NCBI RefSeq assembly: GCF_019931755.1
Contig: NZ_CP082918.1
Coordinates: forward strand, 4,247,195-4,311,194
DNA length: 64,000 nucleotides
Source: Sutcliffiella horikoshii
GTDB taxonomy: Bacteria > Bacillota > Bacilli > Bacillales > Bacillaceae_I
Reading direction: 5' to 3'
Position numbers and translations under genes: made by a program. This document shows, one piece after another, positions 26,527-36,348 of the stretch. A model generated the notes under the pieces. That model saw only the letters and a list, made by a program, of their open reading frames with translations, did no database searches and was not told the DNA's origin. How positions within the stretch are numbered: position 1 is the stretch's first letter; each line of letters opens with the position of its first letter.

Positions 26527-26843
26527 TTTGCATATTAAATTAGTAAAATTCTAAAATTTAATTGTAAGTATAGTCTGTATTTTTAATGCTGTCAAGAGGT
26601 AAAGCAACAAAGAATCAGGAGACGAAAGGCTTGGTATTATTTAATATTATTTTCGATGAACTACATACTGTAACGAAAATAGGAAAATCAGAAACATGAA
26701 TGGTATTTTTTAAATATATACAGAAGATAATACTCATGCATTTATGAGTGAGGTACAGGTCTAAAAAATCAAATTGAAGGACAGGAACATAAACGCAACT
26801 ATGCTTTAGTGTATAGACGGGTCGAGGAACCTGTCCTCTTTAT
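26527..26843. other. Gap upstream of the S-box leader
   Basis: 317 bp, AT-rich. It must hold the S-box operon promoter. Near 26806-26840 there is a degenerate REP-like sequence. Otherwise I see no gene or structured RNA. Confidence 0.5.
26806..26840 (-). repeat. Short REP-like sequence, copy 4 (inverted)
   Basis: The minus strand reads GGACAGGTTCCTCGACCC, then GTCTATACACTAAAGC, matching copy 3 at 16314 along its length. Confidence 0.5.
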
Positions 26844-27716
26844 TCAAGAGTTACTTTTTCTACTCTGCTTCACACCTAAGATGGTCACTGTCACCAAGAT
26901 GATTGCCATACCTCCAAGCTGGGTTGCTGTAAGCAGTTCACTCAAAACAATAAATCCAAAAAGGGACGCAGTGACCGGTTCCACCATTGCAATAATGGAA
27001 GCTGAAGTCGGCGATGTTCGTTTCAAACCAACTACATACAAGAAGAATGACAAGCCTGCTCCCAATATCCCTAAAAGAATCATCCATAATAAGTCCGGTG
27101 AGTTAAAAAGAGAAACTGCTTCACTCCGATCAGTGAAAAACATCGTAATGATAGTAAAGGCAAGAAATGCGATCGTTAAAATTCCTTGCGGTTGCCCGTG
27201 GCGCGAGGCATTTTTAAAACCAAAAATGAATAATGCATACGATAACCCCGCGCCTAACCCTGCACCAAGTCCAAGCATCGTGATACTATCGGAGCCAATG
27301 CTGTAAACCTCTGTCAGCAATACCACTCCAGCCATCACCAAACCAATAGCCAGCCATTTAAATAATGACCCTTGTTCAAGACGAAGTATAAAAGAGATAA
27401 GAAGGACAAAAACTGGCGCAGTATACATCAATGTTGCCGCTACCGCAATACTGGCCTCTGAGATACTGACAAAGTAAAAAATAAAATTCCCTGCTACTCC
27501 AACACCTGCCACAATGGACCAGAACAGCAGCGGCTTATTCCACCGGGTAGGCTGGAACAAGAACCAAATAAGAATACATAATAAACCTACTGTTCCCCTA
27601 TAAAAGGAGATGACCAGGGGGTCCCAACCTTTATCCATTAAAAATCCGCCGAGTCCTCCGGAAATGCCCCATAATATTGCTGCTAAAGTTACTAATCCAA
27701 ACCCACCTACACGCAT
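26844..27716 (-). CDS. EamA-family (DMT) transporter
   Basis: 290 residues, ten predicted helices in two EamA repeats (ILWGISGGLGGFLMDKGWDP; LGLGAGLGAGLSYALFIFGFKNA). Such proteins export amino acids or metabolites; the substrate is unknown. ATG 27716 follows GGAGG by seven bases; the frame extends to 27761 without a better site. The 3' end has a decayed copy near 21510. Confidence 0.88.
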   Translation of the reverse strand: MRVGGFGLVTLAAILWGISGGLGGFLMDKGWDPLVISFYRGTVGLLCILIWFLFQPTRWNKPLLFWSIVAGVGVAGNFIFYFVSISEASIAVAATLMYTAPVFVLLISFILRLEQGSLFKWLAIGLVMAGVVLLTEVYSIGSDSITMLGLGAGLGAGLSYALFIFGFKNASRHGQPQGILTIAFLAFTIITMFFTDRSEAVSLFNSPDLLWMILLGILGAGLSFFLYVVGLKRTSPTSASIIAMVEPVTASLFGFIVLSELLTATQLGGMAIILVTVTILGVKQSRKSNS

Positions 27717-27897
27717 ACTGTTACCTCCACTTATTCCTCTTAAAACCCGTAAAGATAACAATACCTCTTAGTAAAGGATTTATAACTTAATTTTTGCCTA
27801 TCTTTTTTCAGAAACCAGCAACCATACCTCTTTCTATATTTTTTTAATTTTAGCAAATACTATATCCATCTTGTTTTCTGATGGAGAGATGATTTGA

Positions 27898-28518
27898 GTG
27901 TTAGGTAAAAAAGCAAGTTCGATACATTTTTTTTTCTCATTTGTGGTTATACTCGTTCTTATTTGGTCCCTAATTAAACCTGTAGAAGGTTATATGATTT
28001 TGTTGGTGGAGGTTTTACCTTCAGTATTAGTCTTAATATTTTTAATATCAACATACAATAAGTTTCGCCTTACCACTGTTTCCTATTTCATCATTACCCT
28101 TCTAGTCATTTTAACGTTTATAGGAGGGCATTATTCTTATTCCAAAGTCCCTCTCTTTTCATGGATTAGAGACTATTTTGATTTACAAAGAAACCACTAT
28201 GATCGGTTCGGTCATTTTCTAAAAGGGTCTATTGTGTTAGTTATAATAGAGATATTATTAAGGAAAACAGCTTTATCGAAAAGTAAAACCACAAACTTTA
28301 TTGCTCTATGTATAACTCTAGCAATCGGGGCTTTCTATGAAATCATTGAGTGGGCAAGTGCAAAAATAGGGAATAAAGGGAAAGTCACAAACGATTTTTT
28401 AGGTATGCAAGGAGATATATGGGATGCCCAATGGGATATGGCACTTTTATTAGTAGGTTCTATTCTTTCGCTTCTATTCACAAAGATTCTTTATAAAGAA
28501 TTAGATAAATTTAAATAA
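27898..28518 (+). CDS. DUF2238 (YjdF-like) membrane protein
   Basis: 206 residues with six hydrophobic helices. Conserved polar motifs HYDRFGHFLKG, GAFYEIIEWASAK and FLGMQGDIWDAQWDM are characteristic of DUF2238; their His/Asp/Glu residues lie near the membrane and could bind a metal, but the function is unknown. GTG 27898 follows GGAGAG by nine bases. It stands alone on the plus strand. Confidence 0.87.
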   Translation: MLGKKASSIHFFFSFVVILVLIWSLIKPVEGYMILLVEVLPSVLVLIFLISTYNKFRLTTVSYFIITLLVILTFIGGHYSYSKVPLFSWIRDYFDLQRNHYDRFGHFLKGSIVLVIIEILLRKTALSKSKTTNFIALCITLAIGAFYEIIEWASAKIGNKGKVTNDFLGMQGDIWDAQWDMALLLVGSILSLLFTKILYKELDKFK

Positions 28519-28605
28519 TGGGTTGATATTTACTTAAAAGAAGGTAGATGTCAAAAATACCATGTTATAATTTATTCCCTTTATACAAACATCTTTCTTT
28601 TCACT

Positions 28606-28643
28606 TTAAAAAATCCCTTTGGATAAAAATATCTAAAGGGATT
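28606..28643 (-). terminator. Terminator downstream of the ASCH gene
   Basis: AAATCCCTTTGGATA / TATCTAAAGGGATTT with a T run on the minus strand; it lies about 150 bases past the ASCH stop. It may also help end the plus-strand DUF2238 transcript. Confidence 0.65.
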
Positions 28644-28795
28644 TAACGATTTGTTTGTCTATAAAGTTTTTCTTAGTTCTCTCATCCAAGCTGGTCTAAT
28701 CTTTTAATAGTTTTTCGTCTCTTATTAAACTTTCCGGGATTGCTAAATCCATTATTCCTATATACAAGTGAAATACTGCTTACCGGCATCGCCTT

Positions 28796-29224
28796 TCATA
28801 ATAAATCAGTTTCCCATAACCCAAGCTGGCCTTTTGCAGGGATACGTTCATTCAAGATCTTCATGTCTTGAACCTCCCAAGCATATCCTCCCACAGTAAA
28901 GTCTCCTAAAAAAAAATCATTTCCTGATACGATTTGTCCATTTTCCAGAACTGCTGATGTCTGGTTTTTTTCAGTTATCTTCAGACAATTTTCCAGCCTG
29001 CAGATAGCAATAATCATTCCGGTGGGAAGGGTCTCTTCAGTATATCCATGCTTACAGAGCAGTGAACGGATGGCCACATGCCTGCAGACAGCCTTATCGA
29101 TTTTTTTACTTGTATGAATAGCCAACGGCCCGCGATAATTTGTTTTCCATGACCTTGTTTCAAATTCATTCTCTCGAAGGACAAAAAGACTTGCCCAGGG
29201 CTGAATCATAGATAATACCTTCAT
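28796..29224 (-). CDS. ASCH domain protein
   Basis: 142 residues. KVLSMIQPWASLFVLRENEFETRSWKTNYRGPLAIHTSKK is the classic ASCH start, a PUA-like RNA-binding fold; YAWEVQDMKIL and KGQLGLWE close the domain. ASCH proteins are thought to bind RNA or act on modified nucleosides. The ribosome site before ATG 29224 is weak, and the frame continues to 29293 without a better one. Confidence 0.82.
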   Translation of the reverse strand: MKVLSMIQPWASLFVLRENEFETRSWKTNYRGPLAIHTSKKIDKAVCRHVAIRSLLCKHGYTEETLPTGMIIAICRLENCLKITEKNQTSAVLENGQIVSGNDFFLGDFTVGGYAWEVQDMKILNERIPAKGQLGLWETDLL

Positions 29225-29410
29225 TCTCACGGCCACCAATCTATAAAGTTTCGTTTGTCTTATCGTGTCCGTAGAGAAGAATATTATTAGCAAAAAGGAT
29301 TAGTTGGAATTCGGAAAACACAATTTACAGATTTTTCAATGCTTCTCGTCTATAAAAGAGTTTGTTTCTTTAAACTATTTAAAGCCATTTAACATGCTTG
29401 GAGTTTACCA

Positions 29411-29890
29411 TTACTTATGGTACGGTTCCCCCCGATTAATCCTAAACCCCCGATAAACCTGCTCCAACAATATCAACTTCATCAACTGATGCGGAAACGT
29501 CATCTTCGAAAAGGACAGCGTATCATTCGCTCTCTTCATCACGTCCCCACTCAAACCTAATGATCCGCCAATAACAAACGCGACCTTACTCTTCCCATAA
29601 GTCGCAAGCTTATCCATTTCCTTCGCTAACTCTTGAGAAGAACGCTGCTTTCCTTCAATCGCCAAGGCGATCACATGTGTGTCATCGGAAATTTTCGCCA
29701 AAATCCGTTCGCCTTCTTTGTTTTTCACTTGTTCCATTTCGGCTTCGCTTAATTGCTCTGGTGCTTTTTCGTCTGGAAGCTCCACGATTTCAATTTTTGC
29801 GTAGGCACTCAAACGCTTCAAGTACTCATTTATTCCTTGTTTCAAATACTTCTCTTTCAGTTTTCCAATTGTGATTATTGAGATATTCAC
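29411..29890 (-). CDS. rlmH: 23S rRNA (pseudouridine-1915-N3)-methyltransferase
   Basis: 159 residues of the SPOUT methyltransferase RlmH (B. subtilis YydA). [73 protein letters not shown] and the terminal YHK are nearly invariant. It methylates pseudouridine in helix 69 of 23S rRNA on the 70S ribosome. GTG 29890 follows AAGGTGG by eight bases. A DnaA-box cluster lies just upstream. Confidence 0.97.
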   Translation of the reverse strand: MNISIITIGKLKEKYLKQGINEYLKRLSAYAKIEIVELPDEKAPEQLSEAEMEQVKNKEGERILAKISDDTHVIALAIEGKQRSSQELAKEMDKLATYGKSKVAFVIGGSLGLSGDVMKRANDTLSFSKMTFPHQLMKLILLEQVYRGFRINRGEPYHK

Positions 29891-29914
29891 ATGTCATACC
29901 ACCTTGCAAACAGT

Positions 29915-30186
29915 TTATCCACAAAAGTTATCCACATATCAACAGTTTCTATCCACATTTAGTGGGCGAATATCAGTTCCCCACCATATATACAGCAGGT
30001 TCAGAACATAATTCACAGGTTGTTGATAACTTCTCTTCCTCCGGTAACATCTCCAATATTGGTGCTTCTTCGTGCTCATCTATGTACATTTCCATGGCTA
30101 ATTCAATATGCTCTAAACAACATTTCATTTTATCCACAATCCTTTCCATTCCTTCATTAACTTCACTATAATACCATTTATCCACA
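29915..30186. promoter_or_regulatory. DnaA-box cluster at rlmH (yydA)
   Basis: Four perfect TTATCCACA boxes at 29915, 29928, 30130 and 30178, plus near matches at 29949 (CTATCCACA) and 30021 (reverse, TGTTGATAA). In B. subtilis one of the chromosomal DnaA-box clusters outside oriC lies at yydA, the same gene, so the position seems conserved. Confidence 0.75.
29973..30185 (-). CDS. CxxH/CxxC small protein
   Basis: 70 residues with a CLEH (CxxH) motif near residue 23 and CELC (CxxC) near 57, a likely zinc-binding pair. Small proteins of this type occur between htrA and rlmH in other Bacillus. The GTG start at 30185 lies inside a DnaA box and has no obvious ribosome site, so the exact start is uncertain. 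Function unknown. Confidence 0.7.
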   Translation of the reverse strand: MDKWYYSEVNEGMERIVDKMKCCLEHIELAMEMYIDEHEEAPILEMLPEEEKLSTTCELCSEPAVYMVGN

Positions 30187-30197
30187 TGTGTGGAAAC

Positions 30198-30231
30198 AAA
30201 AAGAGGAGAGATTTCAATTATCCCTCCCCTT
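30198..30231 (-). terminator. Terminator of the wal-htrA operon
   Basis: AGGGGAGGGAT / ATCTCTCCTCT (11 pairs, two G-U) and TTTTTG on the minus strand, six bases past the htrA stop. Confidence 0.7.
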
Positions 30232-30236
30232 TTCTA

Positions 30237-31490
30237 CTACTCGCCGGTTGTATCTTCCGTTAAATCGACGGTCGTTGTTTTTTGATCTTGGCCACGATAA
30301 AATGTTACCTCCATCTTATCGCCGACTTGCTTTTCATTATAGAGATGTTTTCGCAGCTCAATCACATCTCGCACTTGTTCCCCGTCAAGCTCCACAACCA
30401 CATCATATTCCTGCAATCCCGCATTAGCAGCAGGCGAACCAGGGGCTACCCCGGTAATATAAACTCCCGCACTAACTTCTTTTGGAAGCTTCAATGTCTG
30501 CTGCCAGTGATAGCTGGATACATCCGACAAGGATCCGATGCTAACACCGAAGTACGGACGTTTTACTTGTCCATATTGCTCCAAGTCATTAATAATTGGA
30601 ATCGCCGAGTTGACCGGAATGGCCAAACCGATTCCTTCCACGGCAGACTGGGCAATTTTCATCGAGTTGATGCCGATGACTTTTCCTTGAATATTGATTA
30701 ATGCGCCTCCGCTGTTTCCAGGGTTGATGGCAGCATCCGTCTGCATGACATCTGCATGCCAGTCAGGTGTGCCGTCCCTGTTCACATCCACTGGAATGCT
30801 TCTGTCTGTTCCCGAGATAATTCCTTGTGTAACGGATCCGGAAAATTGTAAACCGAGTGGGTTTCCGATGGCGATAACGGGTTCGCCTGTGCGGACGCTG
30901 TCAGAGTTGCCGAAGTCTGCAACCTTTGTGACCATTTCATCTTCCATGGACAACACGGCAAGGTCTGTGAGCGGATCTTCTCCGAGCACCTCTGCCGGCA
31001 CCCTTGTCCCGTCAATCAGGCTCAATTCCACCTGGGTTGCCCCTTCGATAACATGATAGTTCGTCACCACATAAGCTTTACCGTTCTCTTTTTTATAGAT
31101 GACTCCAGAGCCTGTTCCTGCTTCGCCTTCTTCGTCTGTTTCCACTTCTGTGTCGTTCCAGAAGGAGGCATTTTGCAGGTTGATGACGCCCACCACTGCT
31201 TCTGCGACATTATCGACTGCCTCTGTGACACCTGATGTTACATTAACGGAGACGTTGCGAATTTCCGCTGCCGCCCCGCCGGATTCAGGCTGTTCTGGAA
31301 GCTGCTCTCGCTGCTCGACGGCCTGACGCTCGCTTCCATCTGGCATAACCCGGCCTGTTAGTCCAGGGAACGCTACAGCGAGTAGTAATACGCCAAGTGA
31401 CAATGCTACAATTCCGGGGAGAAAGTACTTCCCTCTGTTTCCTTTTTGTTTAGAGTGATCAGATGGATCTTGTTTGTCGTAATATCCCAT
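30237..31490 (-). CDS. htrA: HtrA-like serine protease with PDZ domain
   Basis: 417 residues. A cytoplasmic N-terminus and one membrane helix (about 27-47) are followed by a trypsin-like domain with His (VVTNYHVIEG), Asp (PLTDLAVL) and Ser (NPGNSGGALINIQG), then a C-terminal PDZ domain (GVAPGSPAANAGLQEYDVVVELDGEQV). It degrades misfolded proteins at the outer face of the membrane. This is the B. subtilis YyxA position at the end of the wal operon. ATG 31490 follows AGGAAGGA. Confidence 0.95.
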   Translation of the reverse strand: MGYYDKQDPSDHSKQKGNRGKYFLPGIVALSLGVLLLAVAFPGLTGRVMPDGSERQAVEQREQLPEQPESGGAAAEIRNVSVNVTSGVTEAVDNVAEAVVGVINLQNASFWNDTEVETDEEGEAGTGSGVIYKKENGKAYVVTNYHVIEGATQVELSLIDGTRVPAEVLGEDPLTDLAVLSMEDEMVTKVADFGNSDSVRTGEPVIAIGNPLGLQFSGSVTQGIISGTDRSIPVDVNRDGTPDWHADVMQTDAAINPGNSGGALINIQGKVIGINSMKIAQSAVEGIGLAIPVNSAIPIINDLEQYGQVKRPYFGVSIGSLSDVSSYHWQQTLKLPKEVSAGVYITGVAPGSPAANAGLQEYDVVVELDGEQVRDVIELRKHLYNEKQVGDKMEVTFYRGQDQKTTTVDLTEDTTGE

Positions 31491-31597
31491 GTTGTCCTTC
31501 CTTTCTTTCACATCGCATCGAAACCAACAATCGACCGCTTCTTCATGTAAAAGTCCAGAAAAAAGACAAAAAGAAAGGCGCTTTAAGCCTAAGACTT

Positions 31598-32392
31598 TTA
31601 CACGAAAGCAAGCGCGGTTGGTTTATTAGGGTCTGTGTCATACAACTCCACTTGTTCTCCCACGATTACACCTTGTGTGGCAAGTGTTTGCTGGACAGAC
31701 ATCCTCGCTAAATCTTTCATGTTATTATCTTTACTTAAATGCGCCAAATAAATACGCTTCGTTTTGTCTCCCATGACGTCTGCCATGGCAAGGGCTGCAT
31801 CCTCATTAGATACGTGGCCAACATCGCTTAGGATGCGGCGTTTAATGCTCCACGGATAGTGTCCCATCTGCAGCATCTGCACATCGTGATTGCTTTCAAA
31901 GACATAGGCGTCGGCATTAGAAATGATACCTTTCATCCTGTCGCTGACATAACCTGTGTCGGTGATGACCACGACCTTTTTATCGCCGTCATGGAAGGAA
32001 TAAAACATCGGCTCTGCTGCATCATGAGATACACCAAATGACTGGACATCAAGTCCACCGAATGTTTTCACCTGTTCGATTTCAAAATTGAATTTTTGCT
32101 CTGTCGGGATGACGCCAACCAGGCCGTCCATCGCCTTCCATGTCTTTTCATTGGCATAGATCGGGAGCTTGTACTTTCTCGCAAGTACGCCAAGCCCCTT
32201 AATGTGATCGCTATGCTCATGTGTCACCAAAATTCCGGATAGGTCTTCTATTTTTCTGCCTATCCCATTAAACAGTTCTTGCATTTTTTTGCCGCTCAAA
32301 CCAGCATCGATTAATAAAGAATGCTCCTCTGTTGCGACATAAATTGCATTTCCTGTGCTGCCGCTAGCTAGCACGCTAAAATGCAGGCTCAT
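31598..32392 (-). CDS. walJ: WalJ/YycJ metallo-beta-lactamase-fold protein
   Basis: 264 residues. The metal site [13 protein letters not shown] (HxHxDH) and later His/Asp residues ([18 protein letters not shown]) mark a metallo-beta-lactamase exonuclease-like protein. It is part of the conserved wal operon; in related bacteria it affects the coordination of cell division and wall synthesis or DNA repair. GGAGTG precedes the ATG, which follows the walI stop by six bases. Confidence 0.95.
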   Translation of the reverse strand: MSLHFSVLASGSTGNAIYVATEEHSLLIDAGLSGKKMQELFNGIGRKIEDLSGILVTHEHSDHIKGLGVLARKYKLPIYANEKTWKAMDGLVGVIPTEQKFNFEIEQVKTFGGLDVQSFGVSHDAAEPMFYSFHDGDKKVVVITDTGYVSDRMKGIISNADAYVFESNHDVQMLQMGHYPWSIKRRILSDVGHVSNEDAALAMADVMGDKTKRIYLAHLSKDNNMKDLARMSVQQTLATQGVIVGEQVELYDTDPNKPTALAFV

Positions 32393-32398
32393 GTCACT

Positions 32399-33190
32399 TC
32401 ACTCCAATGTTCGTTTATCTTTTTTTATGACAGATCCTTCAAACGCGTTAACGTAAAAATCCTCTTCTTCATTGACGACAATATGCCAAGTCGGGATTAG
32501 CACATGGGAATTGGTATAGTCTACAAGGGTATAATATCCAAGCTTGACATTTCCTACTTCGCTCCCCGGCTTCAGATCTCCTGTATTATACAGATTATAA
32601 AGTGCATCCAGGACTGAAATAACGTCCTGTTCTACATCCATTTTTTCTGTATCCACAATAAAAGTTTGTTCATAAGATATTAACTCGTTGAGATCATTGA
32701 GATACGCTACCACCATCGCACTGTCATTGCTATAAATGTTTTTTCCATCATATTGTTGGAAGAAAATAAGGCTCTTGGTTTGTGGATTAAATCCCCAGAA
32801 CTCATATTTCTCCCCAAACAATAATTCTTCTTTAAAAATGGTCTCTAATCTGGTGATCATATTCATTTCAGGCAAAGGGATCGGCTCTTCCCAAGTGGAA
32901 ACTAGCTTGATGTCTTCTACAATCTCCGCCTTTTGCCCTTTTTCCGTCAACTTCTTTGTATCCTCTTCTGTAAATACATAGCTGTTTCCACTTATATAGC
33001 TTGCTTTATCCGGCGCCTTTGGCAGTTGGCCATACGATATTTCATCTACATTGAACTGCTCTTCCATAGAAGCTTCCGCCAAGATTTCCAGCTGATTGTT
33101 CTTCCTTTTTTCAAGGATTTGAAAAACAAGAAATACATTGAGGATAAGAAAGGTAATGATAAAAATGGTTTTGGTTCTCCTCCAATCCAT
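32399..33190 (-). CDS. walI: WalK regulator WalI (YycI)
   Basis: 263 residues with one N-terminal membrane helix (TIFIITFLILNVFLVFQILE) and an extracytoplasmic YycI domain. With WalH it forms a membrane complex that modulates WalK. The ribosome site GGAGGG lies in the last codons of walH, so translation is coupled. Confidence 0.94.
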   Translation of the reverse strand: MDWRRTKTIFIITFLILNVFLVFQILEKRKNNQLEILAEASMEEQFNVDEISYGQLPKAPDKASYISGNSYVFTEEDTKKLTEKGQKAEIVEDIKLVSTWEEPIPLPEMNMITRLETIFKEELLFGEKYEFWGFNPQTKSLIFFQQYDGKNIYSNDSAMVVAYLNDLNELISYEQTFIVDTEKMDVEQDVISVLDALYNLYNTGDLKPGSEVGNVKLGYYTLVDYTNSHVLIPTWHIVVNEEEDFYVNAFEGSVIKKDKRTLE

Positions 33191-33191
33191 T

Positions 33192-34511
33192 CTACATCCC
33201 TCCTTCTAACTCATCGCTACCGGTGAAATTTAATTTGTTCCAAGCATTGTTTTCCTTGTACACCCAGATTGGATCGATGATGTATACATCCGATTCCCTC
33301 TTCAATTCATATCCGACTCGTATGTCCTGGATATTTCGGAGGTCACTGAAGTTGTCAAGTTCCCGCTTAACTTCTCTTCCTGAAGGAATATTTGTTCCAA
33401 TCGATTTCCAAGACAGAAATTCAAACATAGGTCTCACGTATTCATAAATCTCGTTATTTCGCCATGATTGCGAAATATCCGCTACTCCTTTTTCTGCAAA
33501 ATAGTAGATCGGATAATCCCCTATGAACATCCTGTAGACAACATTATGCTCGATTGTGCTGCTTGTCCAATTATCAAGTTTAAACCGCTCCGGTTGTCCT
33601 GTCCAACCGCTATGTTCGTTAACGAACTCAATTCCCCGTTCAATCACGTTAAAGTCCATGGAATTCCCAAGTCCTGTATTCCCCGGATTAACGTAGTGTA
33701 GATTATTATAGGGACGGGATACACTCATCAGACTGGAATCATCTCGGAAAACAATTCCGTCTGTTACTTGATCTCGTGTCACGATGCTTGGGTTGCTGAA
33801 TAAGGCATTTTTAAAATCTTCCGGATTCAACTGTTTCGCATAATAATAACCAGTCCGGACTTTTGGCGCCTGTTCTGGAAAAAACACATACCGATTTTCA
33901 TCAACTTCTTCATAAATGAATGTTGGTAAGATCTTTGCCGTTTGATAAAACGTTCGAGACAACTCATTGGTAGAAAGGTTGCGAACCTTAGCTTGGTACA
34001 CTTTTCTCTCTTCATATTGAACCAAATAAATAATTGGTTCACCTCCAAATGATTCTCCCGAAAAATCAATCAGTATCCGGTTGACGGAAATATTCGGAGG
34101 TTCACTATCACTAAAACCTGTTAAATATCTAAAGGTTTGTAAAGGGATGTTTGTCGGAAAAACAACCTCCATTTTTCCATTGCCATGCATGAAAGAGTAG
34201 AAATCTTCCTCAGAGTAATTAGTGATCTCAATATCAAAAAGGCTCCATTTTCCCAGCTCTTCCATAAATAAATTAAGATCTGCTAGTTCCTCTGTTCCAT
34301 GATGTACCCCATCAAAATGATATAACAGTTTGCTAGGTTGAATAAGCTGGCCTATTTCCTGCTTTTCATTAATTTCCACTTCACTAATGGTGCTATCGCC
34401 TTCATCTAAATAATCAAAATCGGGCTGATAGGTCCATAAATTCCAGGTGAGAATCAAGCTTGTCAGGACAAGAATGGTTAATACAATCGATTTAATATTT
34501 TCATATTTCAT
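33192..34511 (-). CDS. walH: WalK regulator WalH (YycH)
   Basis: 439 residues: a single N-terminal helix (KSIVLTILVLTSLILTWNLW) and a large extracytoplasmic YycH domain. It works with WalI to control WalK activity. The ATG overlaps the walK stop by four bases. Confidence 0.95.
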   Translation of the reverse strand: MKYENIKSIVLTILVLTSLILTWNLWTYQPDFDYLDEGDSTISEVEINEKQEIGQLIQPSKLLYHFDGVHHGTEELADLNLFMEELGKWSLFDIEITNYSEEDFYSFMHGNGKMEVVFPTNIPLQTFRYLTGFSDSEPPNISVNRILIDFSGESFGGEPIIYLVQYEERKVYQAKVRNLSTNELSRTFYQTAKILPTFIYEEVDENRYVFFPEQAPKVRTGYYYAKQLNPEDFKNALFSNPSIVTRDQVTDGIVFRDDSSLMSVSRPYNNLHYVNPGNTGLGNSMDFNVIERGIEFVNEHSGWTGQPERFKLDNWTSSTIEHNVVYRMFIGDYPIYYFAEKGVADISQSWRNNEIYEYVRPMFEFLSWKSIGTNIPSGREVKRELDNFSDLRNIQDIRVGYELKRESDVYIIDPIWVYKENNAWNKLNFTGSDELEGGM

Positions 34512-36343
34512 TCCCAGTCACCTTCTTGCTCTTCCTCGGAAATTGGAAGTGTAAAGTAAATAGTTGTGCCTTTTCCTTCCACGCTGGAGGCCCAGATGTC
34601 TCCATCATGTGCTTGAATCATTTCTTTAGCTATTGCAAGACCCAGACCGGTCCCACCAAGCATCCTTGTTCTTGCTTTATCCACTCGATAAAAACGTTCA
34701 AAGATCTTATTAATATCTGATTTTGGTATTCCTACCCCTTGGTCACTGATACTGACCAGAATCTGATTGGCAGCCTCTTCAATATCCACAGTGAACGTGA
34801 TAGTGCCACCTTCAGGCGAATACTTCATCGCATTGGAAATAATGTTATCCAACACCTGTGTGATTTTATCTGTGTCAATGGAAACAAAGATTTCTTGGTT
34901 AGGCATACTTCTGACAAAATCCACTTTTTGAGATTTAGACATTTCGAAACGCTCAATGATTTTATTGAAAAACTCTACAAAATCGACGCTATTTTTGTAA
35001 AAGTTATAATCTCTTGAATCCATTTTGGATAGCTGCAACAAATCATTCACCAATCGAATCATTCGCTCTGTCTCCGTTTGCGTTACATCTAGAAACCTTG
35101 GAGCAATCTCATCATCCTGCCATGCACCGTCTGCCAACGCTTCTAAATAGCTCCTCATCGTGGTCAACGGTGTTCTTAGTTCATGCGACACATTCGCGAC
35201 AAACTCTCTTCGTTCAAGATCTATTTTCTCTTGCTCCGTGATATCGTGTAAAACAGTAATCAGACCATTAATGAAACCTGTTTCCTTTTGAATGATCGAG
35301 TTACTGGCACGCAAAATATATGGCTCTTTTTCGGTACTAAAGTCCAGAATAAGTGACTCTTGTTCCGATATAAGTTGATCAAAGGAATGAGTTTCTTCGA
35401 TTCCAAGCACTTCTACAATCGGTTTATTTAATACTGTTTCACGTGAAACGTTCAGCATCCCGAGGGCAGGCTCATTGATCAAAATTATCCTGCCTTTTCT
35501 GTCTGTCGCAAGAACTCCATCCGTCATATGGGACAAGACAGAGCTCAACTTCCTTCTTTCCCCTTCGGTAGTCGCCTGTGCTTCCTGCAGCTTTTTCGTA
35601 AGGTTATTAAAGGATAAAGCCAACTGACCTATTTCATCGTTACCGTAAATGTTTACTTTCCTTGAGAAGTTACCTCTTGCCATTTCAAGCGCTTGTTTTC
35701 TCATATCAGACATGGGTCTTGTAATGGTTTGGGCAAGCAACACACCCAGCACCGCTGTGACCGCAAGCGCAATGGTTGTCCCAGTTGCAAAGATGCTGTT
35801 GATTTGACGCATTTGGGCATAGACCTTTTCCATGGACGCTTCCAAGTAAATAGCGCCAATGATATCTTGATTGTTCGATTTGACGGGTGCTGCAATCAGC
35901 CTCAGACGATTCTGAGTTTGCTTTTCGATGACGGTCTTCTTCGACATCTGTCCTACTACCAATGCCCGTTTAACCAGCAATTCTGTCGTCCTTTTCCCTA
36001 CACTTGACTGATTGTAAGGATTCGACGTTCCGAGGACCTTGCTTTGGTTATTTGTTATGCGAATTTCTTCTATATCTTCCATCGTGACATCCTGTAACAC
36101 CGTCCGGATATCTTCTTCAATGGTTGGTGTCGTATCATCACGCTGTTTTTTTATTTCCTGCTCAATGCTATAAGCGAGTAAATGAATTCTTTCTTCAAGA
36201 GATTCGTTAAAGTTAGTGGTCAGCTGGTTTTCAAGCTTACTGACAAAATAGACCCCAATTATCTGAATCGCAATAAGGATAAGCAATACGTAAATCAACA
36301 CAAACTTAAGATGAATGGATCGAAAAAAACCTACCTTTTTCAT
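34508..36343 (-). CDS. walK: Cell-wall sensor histidine kinase WalK
   Basis: 611 residues. Helix 1 (about 12-32), an extracytoplasmic sensor domain, helix 2 (about 184-204), then HAMP, PAS, HisKA (EFVANVSHELRTPLTTM, phospho-His) and HATPase (NIISNAMKYSPEGG; DQGVGIPKSD; GTGLGLAIAKEM). It senses wall status, probably lipid II in Bacillus, and phosphorylates WalR. The coding sequence holds a parS-like site (35435-35450). Confidence 0.97.
   Translation of the reverse strand: MKKVGFFRSIHLKFVLIYVLLILIAIQIIGVYFVSKLENQLTTNFNESLEERIHLLAYSIEQEIKKQRDDTTPTIEEDIRTVLQDVTMEDIEEIRITNNQSKVLGTSNPYNQSSVGKRTTELLVKRALVVGQMSKKTVIEKQTQNRLRLIAAPVKSNNQDIIGAIYLEASMEKVYAQMRQINSIFATGTTIALAVTAVLGVLLAQTITRPMSDMRKQALEMARGNFSRKVNIYGNDEIGQLALSFNNLTKKLQEAQATTEGERRKLSSVLSHMTDGVLATDRKGRIILINEPALGMLNVSRETVLNKPIVEVLGIEETHSFDQLISEQESLILDFSTEKEPYILRASNSIIQKETGFINGLITVLHDITEQEKIDLERREFVANVSHELRTPLTTMRSYLEALADGAWQDDEIAPRFLDVTQTETERMIRLVNDLLQLSKMDSRDYNFYKNSVDFVEFFNKIIERFEMSKSQKVDFVRSMPNQEIFVSIDTDKITQVLDNIISNAMKYSPEGGTITFTVDIEEAANQILVSISDQGVGIPKSDINKIFERFYRVDKARTRMLGGTGLGLAIAKEMIQAHDGDIWASSVEGKGTTIYFTLPISEEEQEGDWE
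35435..35450. promoter_or_regulatory. parS-like site within walK
   Basis: TGTTTCACGTGAAACG differs from the Bacillus parS consensus TGTTTCACGTGAAACA only in the last base. It should bind ParB (Spo0J). Confidence 0.85.
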
Positions 36344-36348
36344 GTAAA

